Notes: generated from the letters alone by a model not told the origin. A stretch of DNA of 64,000 bases from Clostridium pasteurianum DSM 525 = ATCC 6013 (GCF_000807255.1 NZ_CP009268.1:1456384-1520383); one strand, 5' to 3'. Positions 1 through 9,196 are shown, counted from the first letter of the stretch. Numbers and translations are program-made.

Positions 1-2
1 TA

Positions 3-104
3 CCTAAAGAAGTTAGTAGAATTGCTAGTAATCTTAAAATAGATTCTGCAGTTATATATTATGTTTATATGGAAAAATTAAATAATAATAAAAGCCATAA
101 ATAA
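3..104 (+). CDS. 3' end of an unidentified gene
   Basis: An open frame runs in from the left edge and stops at TAA 102-104, giving 33 residues (PKEVSRIASNLKIDSAVIYY then a basic tail). The hairpin terminator at 158-185 lies 54 bases downstream, as expected for a real gene end. The helix-like sequence is too short to assign to a family; I do not recognise it. Confidence 0.4.
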   Translation, partial: PKEVSRIASNLKIDSAVIYYVYMEKLNNNKSHK

Positions 105-157
105 AAAAGAACCCTTAACAGAGATTATTTTAAAAGGTATGTGTTATATCTGTAAAA

Positions 158-187
158 AAAGTATGTATAAATTAATACATACTTTCT
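158..187 (+). terminator. Hairpin terminator after the partial first gene
   Basis: An 11-bp perfect stem (158-168 with 175-185, arm AAAGTATGTAT) with a 6-base loop, ending in a short T-rich run. The left arm is preceded by seven A, so it could act on both strands. Confidence 0.5.
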
Positions 188-536
188 TGAAGAGTTTATT
201 AATTGCAAAATACAATACTATTATAGTGTAAATGATTTCTTGATTCAATACTACTCTATAAATTTAAAAATATATTGGATAATATAAATTAGATTAAATA
301 ATATTTACAATAATTAAGATGTTATTTAACAATCATATGTTAATATGATTGTGTTAGAATAAACTTCCCTTCTTATTAGTAAACTTATTTTTTACGCCAG
401 TTAAATACTGGTGTTTTTTGTTGAATAATACTAATAAGATAAGTGGAATTTAATAAAAAATATCTCCTTCAATACTAATTTTAATAAAAAAAGAATAAAA
501 ATAAATTAGAGTAGTTTTAGTATTTAAGGAGAGTCT
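188..536. other. Gene-free interval with an operator-like palindrome and a second terminator
   Basis: No coding frame is evident. It holds a perfect 10-bp inverted repeat around a GTTA loop (329-338 with 343-352, arm ACAATCATAT), operator- or promoter-like, and a strong rho-independent terminator at 395-419 with no recognised gene between it and the previous terminator. Either a small RNA is made here or a gene has been lost. Confidence 0.45.
395..419 (+). terminator. Rho-independent terminator without an obvious gene
   Basis: The stem CGCCAGT/ACTGGTG (one G-U pair) with loop TAAAT is followed directly by TTTTTT, the classic form. The nearest upstream open frame ends 290 bases earlier beyond another terminator. 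Confidence 0.7.
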
Positions 537-962
537 ATGATAAAAAATAAATTTTATAGGTACAGATTTAATAATAGGTATAGATTAGCTCGCAGGAGTA
601 AAATTCCTAATTTTAGGATATCTAAATTTAAACTTATAATATTAGGAATTTGCATAATTATCATGTTAAATACAATTCTATTTTTTCCTCACTTTTTTAG
701 AAGTACTTATATAGTAACTATTGCCAATAAACAGATAAAAACAGTTGATGATAAAAAGATATATTTAATTTATACTCAAATGGAAAATGGAGATACCAGG
801 GTATTTAAAAATACTAACAGTTTATTGGAATTTAAATTTGACTCTGAAGATATATATGGGGGACTCAGAATTAATAGAACCTATGAGATTAAGGCTTATG
901 GGTTTAGAATACCTTTAACGGAAAAATATGAAAATATTGTAAAAATAAAAGGCGTAAAATAA
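537..962 (+). CDS. DUF1523-like single-pass membrane protein
   Basis: This 141-residue protein has a very basic N-terminus (residues 1-30, rich in Arg and Lys), one hydrophobic segment (about 31-53) and an extracytoplasmic domain. The C-terminal part with TVDDKKIYLIYTQ, RVFKNTNSLL, KFDSEDIYG and AYGFRIPLTEKYENI follows the layout of DUF1523 proteins (conserved RVF-N-D and GxRIP motifs), a family of unknown function seen in bacteria and phages. AAGGAG lies 8 bases before the ATG. It is monocistronic, with no close downstream partner. The family call is from memory of motifs, not a search; function unknown. Confidence 0.6.
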   Translation: MIKNKFYRYRFNNRYRLARRSKIPNFRISKFKLIILGICIIIMLNTILFFPHFFRSTYIVTIANKQIKTVDDKKIYLIYTQMENGDTRVFKNTNSLLEFKFDSEDIYGGLRINRTYEIKAYGFRIPLTEKYENIVKIKGVK

Positions 963-1149
963 AATTTTACACTCTTTATTTTCTGCATTTCATTAAAGGA
1001 TTAATACTATCAACAAAACTTGAAATGATCGCAATAATTATCTAACTCCAAAGTGAAAAAATTATTATAGTTACTTGCTATCCTATAAAAGAATAAATAA
1101 AGTAAAAACTGCAAATATTTAAGGTATTAAAGTAAATAGGGGTGATTAT

Positions 1150-1998
1150 ATGCTTTTAGAAGTACCTAAAATTAAAAAAATCCAATTTGATGGAGGAAGT
1201 GCAAAGATTAAGCTAGATGAATTTAATCAAAAGATTAAAATTGTAAACTTTGAAGGTGATGTTAAAAGATTATTAAAGGAATTAATGATACTTTCAGATG
1301 AGAATAAAGTAGGAAAAATATTTTACGTTGCACCTAAAGAAAGAATTAAGGAGTTCAAAGATGAAGGATTTATAATGGAAGCAAAAGTTTACAATTTTTT
1401 AAAGGGTAAACCAGGATATTTTTTATCTAAATTCGTTACAGATAAGAGAAAAATGAGTATAGTTATTCCAGAAGAAGAAGAAGTTTTAATAATATCAAGG
1501 GAATATTCAGATGAAAATTATAAATATGATAAATACAACAAATATTTAATAAGAAATGCAGGTAAAGAAGATGCAGAGCAGTTGGCTAAACTTTATGATA
1601 GTGTATTTGAAACTTATCCATCACCTATGAATAATTCTGATTATATTAAATTTGTAATGGATAATGATGTTTTTTTTAAAGTAGCAATTTATGAAAATAG
1701 GATTGTAAGTGCTGCATCGGCAGATATGGATCCCATTAATTTAAATGTTGAAATGACTGATTGTGCCACGGATAAGTTACATAGAGGTAAAGGATTAGTG
1801 GGAAGATTAATTTTTGAACTGGAAAAAGAATTAAAGCATAAAGAATATAAAGTACTCTATAGTATGGCAAGATCTATTTCTACAGGTATGAATATTGTTT
1901 TTTCTAAACATGATTATGAGTATAGCGGGAGGCTTGTAAACCATTGTCATATATGCGGCAGCTTTGAGGATATGAATATTTGGGTAAAAGTATTATGA
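1150..1998 (+). CDS. ablB: Putative beta-lysine N6-acetyltransferase
   Basis: A GNAT-fold enzyme of 282 residues that in the family converts L-beta-lysine to N-epsilon-acetyl-beta-lysine, an osmolyte. The GNAT domain occupies about residues 135-270, with the acetyl-CoA region around TDKLHRGKGLVGRLI. The end of the protein (YSMARSISTGMNIVFSKHDY, HCHICGSFEDMNIWVK) is the signature stretch of AblB. It normally pairs with ablA, lysine 2,3-aminomutase, which supplies the beta-lysine; no ablA is present beside it here, only a DUF1523-type gene upstream and uppP downstream. The ATG follows AGGGGTG at good spacing. Confidence 0.85.
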   Translation: MLLEVPKIKKIQFDGGSAKIKLDEFNQKIKIVNFEGDVKRLLKELMILSDENKVGKIFYVAPKERIKEFKDEGFIMEAKVYNFLKGKPGYFLSKFVTDKRKMSIVIPEEEEVLIISREYSDENYKYDKYNKYLIRNAGKEDAEQLAKLYDSVFETYPSPMNNSDYIKFVMDNDVFFKVAIYENRIVSAASADMDPINLNVEMTDCATDKLHRGKGLVGRLIFELEKELKHKEYKVLYSMARSISTGMNIVFSKHDYEYSGRLVNHCHICGSFEDMNIWVKVL

Positions 1999-2052
1999 TT
2001 TTATATAGTAATGAAGATACTTTATATTTAGTTTATTAATGAATATAGGTAA

Positions 2053-2090
2053 CAATCAGGAGAATTTCAAGTGCTTCTTCTGATTGTATA
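2053..2090 (+). terminator. Hairpin after ablB
   Basis: A 12-bp stem with one G-U pair (2053-2064 with 2075-2086, arm CAATCAGGAGAA) and a 10-base loop lies 55 bases past the ablB stop. The following TATATAAA is only weakly T-rich, so termination may be partial. Confidence 0.5.
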
Positions 2091-2270
2091 TAAAAAATAC
2101 TATTTGAAAATATTAGCTTTTAAAACAATATATAAGCTGATTATAAAAAATCAATATGATATAATTATATAGGTTGCAACTGAGATTATTTATTTTAATG
2201 AAATATATAATTTCATTTTTAATATAATCTATTGTAACATATATAAAATAAAGTAAGAAAAGGTGATTAA

Positions 2271-3116
2271 ATGGAAGGAATATTACTAATATTTAAATCT
2301 GTAATATTAGGTATTGTAGAGGGAGTAACGGAGTTTTTGCCAGTGTCATCTACAGGACATTTGGTGATTTTTCAAAACCTAATAGGATTTGGTGGGACAA
2401 GCACTAGTTATGTAGATATGTATACATATGTAATACAATTAGGAGCTATATTAGCTGTAATTATACTTTATTGGAAAAGGATAAAGGATACTTTAGTAAA
2501 CTTTTCTCCTAAAAAAGTAGGTTATGAAAAGTCAGGTTTTAAGTTTTGGTTTATGATATTTATTGCATGTATACCAGGTGGAATCTTAGGAGTATTATTT
2601 GATGATTTAGCAGAAAAGTATTTATTTGCACCAATTCCTGTAGCTATAACTTTGTTTGTAGGAGCTATACTTATGATATTAGCAGAAAATAAATTTAGAA
2701 ATAATACTTCAAAGGGAAAAGAATTAAATGTAACTATAAAACAGGCATTTATAATTGGAGTATTTCAATGTTTAGCAATAATTCCAGGAATGTCTCGTTC
2801 TGCATCTACTATTATAGGGGGATGGATATCTGGTCTTTCTACTGTTGCTGCAGCTGAATTTTCATTTTTTTTAGCAATACCGGTTATGGTTGGAATGAGT
2901 ATTTTAAAAATTATAAAAATTGGAGGATTATTTACATTAACATCACAGGAAACAGTGGCGCTTGCAGTTGGATTTGTGGTTTCTTTTATAGTAGCATTAA
3001 TAGTAATTGACAAATTTATTGCATATTTAAAGAAGAGACCTATGAGAATATTTGCAGTGTATAGAATAATATTTGCTATTGTAGTTCTAATAGCTGGGTT
3101 TTCAGGAATATTTTAA
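2271..3116 (+). CDS. uppP: Undecaprenyl-diphosphatase (BacA type)
   Basis: This integral membrane enzyme removes a phosphate from undecaprenyl diphosphate, recycling the lipid carrier for peptidoglycan synthesis; overproduction gives bacitracin resistance in the family. Its 281 residues are the usual length. Both active-site signatures are present: GVTEFLPVSSTGHL at about 18-31 and PGMSRSASTIIGG at about 171-183, with seven or eight hydrophobic segments. The ATG follows AAAGGTGA. pgsA follows 50 bases later on the same strand, so the two envelope-lipid genes may be cotranscribed. Confidence 0.95.
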   Translation: MEGILLIFKSVILGIVEGVTEFLPVSSTGHLVIFQNLIGFGGTSTSYVDMYTYVIQLGAILAVIILYWKRIKDTLVNFSPKKVGYEKSGFKFWFMIFIACIPGGILGVLFDDLAEKYLFAPIPVAITLFVGAILMILAENKFRNNTSKGKELNVTIKQAFIIGVFQCLAIIPGMSRSASTIIGGWISGLSTVAAAEFSFFLAIPVMVGMSILKIIKIGGLFTLTSQETVALAVGFVVSFIVALIVIDKFIAYLKKRPMRIFAVYRIIFAIVVLIAGFSGIF

Positions 3117-3166
3117 AATTATATATTAATAACTAATGAAGAATCAAGCTCAGGGGGAGATATTTA

Positions 3167-3733
3167 ATGAAAATAAAATTAAAAGATATCTTTAATATTC
3201 CTAATGTCTTATGTTATATTAGATTAGCTTTAATACCAGTATTTATATTCACTTATATACATTCATCAGATCCTAAAGATTACTATTTTTCTGCCCTAAT
3301 TATATTAATTTCAGGCATTACGGATTTTGCAGATGGATTTATTGCAAGAAAATATCATATGATAACTGAGCTTGGTAAGTTAATAGATCCAGTTGCAGAT
3401 AAATTGACACAGGCAGCTGTTGTCTTAGTACTTATGTTTCAATTTAAGGGTATGGTTATTCTAACAATTATTTTATTGATAAAGGAATTATTTATGTTTT
3501 TCTGTGGATTAATGCTTTTGAAGAGAAATAAAAAGCTAGATGGTGCCAAATGGTTTGGAAAGGTCTCTACAGCAGTTTTTTATAGCATTATGTTTGTATT
3601 AATTGCTGTGCCTACACTACCCTTAATGGTTATAGATTTCTTTATGGTAGTAATAGGATTCTTCCTTATTCTCTCATTTATTTTGTATGCATCTTTATTT
3701 ATTAAAATGTTTAGTGAAAGCAAGGCTTCTTAA
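3167..3733 (+). CDS. pgsA: CDP-diacylglycerol--glycerol-3-phosphate 3-phosphatidyltransferase
   Basis: This enzyme makes phosphatidylglycerol phosphate, the committed step to phosphatidylglycerol and cardiolipin, in the cytoplasmic membrane. The 188-residue protein has the CDP-alcohol phosphotransferase motif D-x2-D-G-x2-A-R-x8-G-x3-D-x3-D (DFADGFIARKYH then GKLIDPVADK, about residues 53-78) and four to six transmembrane segments. GGGGGAGA precedes the ATG. It sits behind uppP. Related family members such as cardiolipin synthase (CDP type) share the motif, so substrate choice is slightly uncertain. Confidence 0.88.
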   Translation: MKIKLKDIFNIPNVLCYIRLALIPVFIFTYIHSSDPKDYYFSALIILISGITDFADGFIARKYHMITELGKLIDPVADKLTQAAVVLVLMFQFKGMVILTIILLIKELFMFFCGLMLLKRNKKLDGAKWFGKVSTAVFYSIMFVLIAVPTLPLMVIDFFMVVIGFFLILSFILYASLFIKMFSESKAS

Positions 3734-4406
3734 TGTTATGGATATTATGATATGTAATGTGTAGAATAAATTACATTACATATGCATAATGATACTATAA
3801 ATAAATCATATATAGTAATATAACATTTAACCATATAATTCTAATAAATTTCCATTTAAATTATAAAATAATTACTTTAAAATAGTATATATATGAAAAG
3901 CTTTTCTATCCGGATAAGGTAAATGAAACAAGAAATGAGGAGAAATATAAAATGTAAGAATGTTAGAAAATAAAAAATTAACTTCTGATGAATTAACACG
4001 AATTGATGAAATATTAAATAAATAAAAGAGGTTGTCTCAAAAAAATAAATATTCATTACAATCAAAAATGACTGATCTAACTATAAAAAATTAAAATTTA
4101 ATAGATATTTACAACAAGTATAATAACTAAAAAGCTGTCTCACAGTGCAGATATATGCATTGCTGAGATAGTCTATTTTTGTTATAAACAAAATAATACG
4201 ACAGTAATTTCCTAATAAAATTGAAAAAAATGAGAATTATACTATAATTATATTTAAGAGAATATAATTATAAATATAGAATTTTCATATATAAATTTAG
4301 GCTTTAAAGTAAAACCTTTAAAAGCCTTGTATCTTAAATAAAGTTTAATTAAAAAATTGTATATCTTACCTATTAAGTTAAAAACATAATAAAGGAGTTA
4401 AAAATA
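3734..4406. other. Long AT-rich interval with a 21-codon frame and a terminator
   Basis: No full gene is visible. A 21-residue frame at 3960-4025 (MLENKKLTSDELTRIDEILNK) looks protein-like, but its nearest Shine-Dalgarno-like AGGAG is about 17 bases away, too far, so it may be a gene remnant. A terminator lies at 4135-4180. The final stretch before 4407 carries AAAGGAG, the ribosome site of the next gene. Confidence 0.4.
4135..4180 (+). terminator. Hairpin terminator before the D-hydroxyacid dehydrogenase gene
   Basis: An imperfect stem (4135-4149 with 4156-4171, one bulged C) with a 6-base loop, then TCTATTTTT. Its arm begins CTGTCT like the terminators at 6575 and, loosely, 42097. Confidence 0.55.
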
Positions 4407-5387
4407 ATGAAGATTTTAGCATACAGTCATAGATCAGATGAAACTCAATATTTTAAAGAATTTAGTAAGAAATATAAAGTAGAGGTTGAACTATGTGAAG
4501 AAGAGCCTACTATGGAGACTGCAGATTTGGCAAAAGGATTCCAATGTATAAGTATTATAACTACTGAAATTTCTAGTGAATTATTGAAAAAGTTTTATCA
4601 GATTGGTGTAAAATTTATATCCACTAGAACAATTGGATATGATCATATTGATATTAAAGAGTCTAAGAAGCTGGGGATTCATGTAGGTAATGTAACTTAT
4701 TCACCAAGCAGTGTAGCAGATTATACCCTTATGATGGTGCTTATGGCAACACGAAAAATGAAAGCTATAATGGAATACAGTAGTGTACAGGATTATAGTT
4801 TAAAGGGCATTCAGGGAAAAGAACTACATAATCTAACTGTAGGAGTTATAGGTACAGGCAGGATTGGTCAAACGGTTATTAAACGCCTTAGTGGGTTTGA
4901 TTGTAAAATAATAGCCTATGATTTGTATGAAAATGAAAAAATAAAGCAGTATGCAGAATATGTTGCTTTGGATGAGCTTTTCAAAGATAGTGATATAATT
5001 ACAATGCATGTGCCTGCTACAGAAGATAATTATCATCTAATTAATAAAAATTCTATAGGTAATATGAAAAAGGGAGTATTCATAATTAATACAGCCCGTG
5101 GTTCTCTTATAAATACTGAAGATTTAATTGATGGTATTGAACAGAAAAAAATCGGTGGTGCATCTTTAGATGTAATTGAACATGAAACAAATCTCTATTA
5201 CAATGATCTGAAATGTGAGATATTAGATAATAGACAATTAGCTATTTTAAAATCCTATCCTAATGTGATTGTAACACCTCATACTGCCTTTTACACTGAT
5301 CAGGCTGTAAGTGATATGGTAGAAAATTCTATTTTAAGTTGTATTTTATTTATGGAAGGTAAGAAAAATCCTTGGGAAGTGATTTGA
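4407..5387 (+). CDS. D-2-hydroxyacid dehydrogenase, D-lactate dehydrogenase/VanH-like
   Basis: An NAD-dependent cytosolic reductase of 326 residues, probably acting on pyruvate or another 2-keto acid. The N-terminal substrate lobe has STRTIGYDHIDI; the Rossmann fold starts at GVIGTGRIGQ (about 147-156). The catalytic arginine lies in TARGSLINTEDL, and the catalytic histidine in VTPHTAFYT near residue 295; both are intact. AAAGGAG precedes the ATG. The overall pattern is closest to fermentative D-lactate dehydrogenase and VanH, but the substrate cannot be fixed from sequence. No vanA/X or other resistance genes lie nearby, so a fermentative or cell-wall precursor role is more likely. Confidence 0.8.
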   Translation: MKILAYSHRSDETQYFKEFSKKYKVEVELCEEEPTMETADLAKGFQCISIITTEISSELLKKFYQIGVKFISTRTIGYDHIDIKESKKLGIHVGNVTYSPSSVADYTLMMVLMATRKMKAIMEYSSVQDYSLKGIQGKELHNLTVGVIGTGRIGQTVIKRLSGFDCKIIAYDLYENEKIKQYAEYVALDELFKDSDIITMHVPATEDNYHLINKNSIGNMKKGVFIINTARGSLINTEDLIDGIEQKKIGGASLDVIEHETNLYYNDLKCEILDNRQLAILKSYPNVIVTPHTAFYTDQAVSDMVENSILSCILFMEGKKNPWEVI

Positions 5388-5616
5388 TATATTTGAATTA
5401 AGGAAAATATTGTGTATTTGTCAAAATGTAATTTAATTATATAATATTAGTAGTACTGATTTATTGTATCTGCAATTATGAATTTAAAACTCATATAGGA
5501 ATATAAAATTAGTAAATTTTATTAAATTATAATAAAAAATAGACAAATTTATATAGTTCTGAATATAATAAAGTATCATATAAATGTATATGAAATCCTT
5601 GGAAAGGATGAGTTAT

Positions 5617-6549
5617 ATGAAGGGAATAGATATTTACAGCGGAACTATTATAACAGACTGGAATGCTATTAAAGCAGACGGAGTTGAGGTCGTTTATATA
5701 AAAGCTACAGAAGGCTTAACCTATGTAAATCCACTTATGGACAGTCATTATAGAAATGCCAAAGATGTAGGATTAAAGGTGGGATTTTATCATTTTGCAC
5801 GAAGAAATGATCCCACTAGAGAATATAATCACTTTATTAACACCATAAGTAAATATCATCAGGATTTGAGGCCTGTATTAGACTATGAAGAAAGTAATCC
5901 TGACTTTAATTTTATAAAAATATTTATGAATCAAAATGAAAGTCTTTTGTTTTATTCTAATCATAATATAGCAGATAGAAGCAGCATCTCCAAAAATAGA
6001 ATATGGATTGCAGAGCCTAATACAAGACCCTCTAATACTAATGGATATGCTGGTATCCAATATAGCTGGAATGGCAGGGTAAATGGCATTCAGGGAAATG
6101 CAGATATCAATATATTCAGCAGGAATATATTGATGAATAATGAGAATTCCAGTAACCAGTTAACGGTAAATGAAAATAATAGAGTTAAGATAATACAAAT
6201 GCAATTAAATAAGGTCTTAAAAAAAGGATTAGATGTTGATGGAAGCAATGGTTCTAAAACTAGCGCTGCTATAAAAGAATTTCAAGGTGCCATGGGACTT
6301 TTACAAGATGGCATATGGGGTCCAATGACAGTACAAGCTATAGAGGAAATATATGCAAGACCTACTGTTGGAATTAATTATTTCAGTTATATATACGCAA
6401 CTAGATATATACAGTGGAGAGCTGGCGGTACAGTGGATGGTATTTTTGGAAATGAAACTAAAAGTAATGTTGAAAAGTGGCAGAAGAATCATGGGTTGGT
6501 TGTAGATGGAATTGTAGGTGCTGAAACCTGGAAAAAGCTTCTTGATTGA
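5617..6549 (+). CDS. lyc: Lyc-like GH25 muramidase with two peptidoglycan-binding domains
   Basis: A peptidoglycan hydrolase of 310 residues. Residues 1-165 form a GH25 lysozyme domain (MKGIDIYSG start, YIKATEGLTY, catalytic acidic pair in RPVLDYEES). Two PG_binding_1 repeats follow (about 195-245 with GLLQDGIWGPMT, and 255-310 with GGTVDGIFGNET and VVDGIVGAETW). From memory it closely resembles the autolytic lysozyme Lyc of C. acetobutylicum, which has the same architecture and likewise no signal peptide. I chose the ATG at 5617 because GGAAAGG lies 10 bases before it and Lyc starts MKGIDIYSG; an upstream ATG at 5584 has no ribosome site. A phage endolysin is the alternative, but no phage genes are nearby. 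Confidence 0.85.
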   Translation: MKGIDIYSGTIITDWNAIKADGVEVVYIKATEGLTYVNPLMDSHYRNAKDVGLKVGFYHFARRNDPTREYNHFINTISKYHQDLRPVLDYEESNPDFNFIKIFMNQNESLLFYSNHNIADRSSISKNRIWIAEPNTRPSNTNGYAGIQYSWNGRVNGIQGNADINIFSRNILMNNENSSNQLTVNENNRVKIIQMQLNKVLKKGLDVDGSNGSKTSAAIKEFQGAMGLLQDGIWGPMTVQAIEEIYARPTVGINYFSYIYATRYIQWRAGGTVDGIFGNETKSNVEKWQKNHGLVVDGIVGAETWKKLLD

Positions 6550-6574
6550 AAAAGCATGGTTATTAGTTATTAGG

Positions 6575-6617
6575 AAAGCTGTCTGACAATGTGTATGCAT
6601 TGTCAGACAGCTTTTTT
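6575..6617 (+). terminator. Strong terminator after the muramidase gene
   Basis: A perfect 17-bp stem (6575-6591 with 6598-6614) and 6-base loop TGTATG, followed by T residues. It lies about 25 bases after the lyc stop and could work in both directions. Confidence 0.85.
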
Positions 6618-6779
6618 AGTTTTATAGCTTTGAAAATAATAGTTTCAAGCATTTTACTGTGAAAAAATTATGAACACTTAATTATTTATCGGCATAATCT
6701 ATTATTAGATAAAAGTTAGTTTAAGGAAACTCTATTAAGTTTAACTAACTATGAAGATTTACAAAGGGGTGAAAAATTT

Positions 6780-7001
6780 ATGAGAAAACTAAGTAATACT
6801 GATATTGGAGAATTTGTAACAGTACACAGTATTGATTCAAAAGGATTATTAAGGGAAAGAATGCTGGCATTAGGTCTTACAAAAGGTGCTTTAGTGGAAG
6901 TTGTTCATAGAGGACCATCAGGGGATCCTACTGTATATGATATTAGAGGGGCTATGATTGCACTTAGAAAAGAAGAAGCATGTCTTATAGAAGTTTCTTA
7001 A
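6780..7001 (+). CDS. feoA: FeoA-type ferrous iron transport accessory protein (first system)
   Basis: A 73-residue SH3-like FeoA protein, thought to bind and assist the GTPase or pore of FeoB. RERMLALGLTKGALVEVVHRGPSGDPTVYDIRGAMIALR (split: LALGLTKGA, GPSGDP, IRGAMIALR) is the family core. GGGGTGA precedes the ATG. feoB follows 46 bases later. No clear Fur box was seen upstream, unlike the second feo system at 16.9-18.9 kb; an imperfect inverted repeat (about 6713-6750, arms around AGTTAGTTTAA) may be an operator for a different metal regulator. Confidence 0.9.
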   Translation: MRKLSNTDIGEFVTVHSIDSKGLLRERMLALGLTKGALVEVVHRGPSGDPTVYDIRGAMIALRKEEACLIEVS

Positions 7002-7047
7002 AGACATTTTAATAAAATAGTACTTATCAATAATTTGGAGGTTTGAA

Positions 7048-9162
7048 ATGGGTCTTACTTGTCATTCAACAGGACTGGAAGTTTTAACAGAAATGTATGA
7101 AGTGGATAAAAGAGAAGATCAACAGATTTTTGCATTGGCAGGAAACCCTAATACGGGTAAGAGTACAGTTTTTAATGCTTTGACGGGATTAAGGCAGCAT
7201 ACAGGTAACTGGCCTGGAAAGACAGTAACAAATGCAAGAGGAGAATTTAAAGTAAAAGATAGGGAATATATACTTGTGGATTTGCCAGGGACTTATTCTC
7301 TATTTTCTTCTTCTGTAGAAGAAGAAGTTGCCAGAGATTTTATTTGTTTTGGAAATTCCAATGCTACAATTGTTGTTACTGATGCTACTTGTCTTGAAAG
7401 AAATTTAAATCTAGTATATCAGGTTATGGAACTTACAGATAAAGTTATTTTGTGTATCAATCTTATTGATGAAGCGAAACGAAAGAAAATAACTGTTGAT
7501 GGTAAAAAAATAGAAGATAAACTGGGAATTCCAGTAGTACTTACTGCTGCCAGAAGCGGTGTTGGAATAGAAGAATTAAAAGAAACTATAGCTAAAGTTA
7601 CTTCAGGTGAGTTGCAGCCCACACCTAAAAAGATAATTTATCAGGAATATATAGAAAAAATGATACAGAAACTTAGCTCTGTAATAGAGGAAAAAATAAA
7701 AAATTTAAATACTAGATGGCTTTCTTTAAGACTCATAGATGGGGATGAAGGCATTAGAAAGACAATAATTAACAAACTTAAAAAGGAAGATGCAGATATT
7801 ATATTGAAGACAGTGGAAGAAGTAAAAGGTAAATATGATAAGAAGGATATTAGAGATGATATTACTTATACAATATATAAAAGTGCAGAAGAAATAAAAA
7901 ATGAATGTGTTCATGAAAATAAAATAATTAACAGAGATAGAGTAATAGATAAGTATATTACTTCAAGAATTTTTGGTATACCGCTTATGATAGCAATACT
8001 TGCATCGGTATTGTGGTTAACTATAGCTGGTGCCAATGTACCTTCAGATATGCTGGCAAGGGGATTATTTGCCATTGAAGATAAATTGACGCTTTTATTT
8101 ACACAGCTTAATGCCCCTAAGTGGCTTCATGGGGTATTGATTCTTGGACTATATAAGACTATGGCTTGGGTAATTTCTGTAATGCTGCCGCCTATGGCAA
8201 TATTCTTTCCTTTGTTTACTATTTTAGAAGATTTAGGGTATTTACCAAGAGTAGCATTAAATCTTGATCATCTATTTAAAAAAGCTTGTGCCCATGGAAA
8301 ACAATGTCTTAGTATGTGTATGGGACTTGGATGTAATTCTGCCGGTGTTATAGGCTGCAGGATTATTGAATCCCCAAGAGAAAGACTTATAGCTATACTT
8401 ACAAATAACTTTATTCCTTGTAATGGAAGATTTCCAACGATTATTGCCATTTCATCAGTTTTTCTCATTGCAAAGGGAGGCGGTGGCTTAAGTATACTTC
8501 CTGCATTAGCGGTTACAGGAATAGTTGTCCTTGGAGTAATAATGACTTTATTTATTTCACGTTTGTTGTCTAAAACTGTACTAAAAGGGTACCCATCAAG
8601 TTTTACATTAGAACTTCCACCTTATAGGATGCCGCAAATAGGAAGAGTAATATATACTTCAATTATAGACAGAACCATATTTGTGCTGGCAAGGGCTGTA
8701 CTTATAGCTGCTCCAGCAGGAGTAATAACTTGGATTTTAGCTAATGTATATATAGGAAATTTAAGTGTTTTAGATCATGTAGTGACCTTTATAGACCCTT
8801 TTGCAAGATTTATAGGACTTGATGGTTATATACTCATGGCCTTTGTACTTGGAATACCAGCAAATGAAATAGTAATTCCTATACTTATTATGGCATATCT
8901 TTCTACAGGAACCATGGTGGATTTTCAAAGTATTGATTCACTTAGAGATATACTTCTTTCTCACGGATGGACCTATCTTACAGCTTTAAATGTATTGCTT
9001 TTTTCTCTGCTACATTGGCCTTGTGCTACTACACTATTGACTATAAGAAAAGAAACTGGAAGCATTAAATGGACGTTGTTTGCTGCAGCTATGCCTACGG
9101 GGATTGCCATAGTGGTATGTTTTATTACTACATCTATAGCTAGGATACTTGGATTATACTAG
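7048..9162 (+). CDS. feoB: Ferrous iron transporter FeoB (first system, 704 residues)
   Basis: A cytoplasmic-membrane Fe(II) importer with an N-terminal G-protein domain. G1 GNPNTGKS (about 32-39), G2-region threonine in the HTGNWPGKT stretch, G3 DLPG, G4 NLID; a helical insert follows to about residue 300, then the permease with two Gate motifs (LPRVALNLDHL and GCNSAGVIGCRI area, and LGIPANEIVIP). Eight to ten membrane segments fill 310-704. The N-terminus carries an extra 25 residues (MGLTCHSTGLEVL) before the G domain. It is longer than the second FeoB in this window (590 residues) and more distant in sequence, suggesting different regulation or metal preference. Confidence 0.93.
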   Translation: MGLTCHSTGLEVLTEMYEVDKREDQQIFALAGNPNTGKSTVFNALTGLRQHTGNWPGKTVTNARGEFKVKDREYILVDLPGTYSLFSSSVEEEVARDFICFGNSNATIVVTDATCLERNLNLVYQVMELTDKVILCINLIDEAKRKKITVDGKKIEDKLGIPVVLTAARSGVGIEELKETIAKVTSGELQPTPKKIIYQEYIEKMIQKLSSVIEEKIKNLNTRWLSLRLIDGDEGIRKTIINKLKKEDADIILKTVEEVKGKYDKKDIRDDITYTIYKSAEEIKNECVHENKIINRDRVIDKYITSRIFGIPLMIAILASVLWLTIAGANVPSDMLARGLFAIEDKLTLLFTQLNAPKWLHGVLILGLYKTMAWVISVMLPPMAIFFPLFTILEDLGYLPRVALNLDHLFKKACAHGKQCLSMCMGLGCNSAGVIGCRIIESPRERLIAILTNNFIPCNGRFPTIIAISSVFLIAKGGGGLSILPALAVTGIVVLGVIMTLFISRLLSKTVLKGYPSSFTLELPPYRMPQIGRVIYTSIIDRTIFVLARAVLIAAPAGVITWILANVYIGNLSVLDHVVTFIDPFARFIGLDGYILMAFVLGIPANEIVIPILIMAYLSTGTMVDFQSIDSLRDILLSHGWTYLTALNVLLFSLLHWPCATTLLTIRKETGSIKWTLFAAAMPTGIAIVVCFITTSIARILGLY

Positions 9163-9196
9163 TAATTGTTTCAAATAATCAATTGATTAATTTTCT

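Noticed and set aside
3877-4065. A 62-codon minus-strand frame rich in Phe, Ile and Leu
   Set aside because: Composition is what random AT-rich DNA gives; it has no ribosome site and no family resemblance.
5584-5616. Upstream start for the muramidase
   Set aside because: No ribosome site, and the MKGIDIYSG start of Lyc proteins fits 5617.
5617-6549. Prophage remnant signalled by the endolysin-like gene
   Set aside because: No other phage gene lies around it, and the protein resembles the chromosomal autolysin Lyc.
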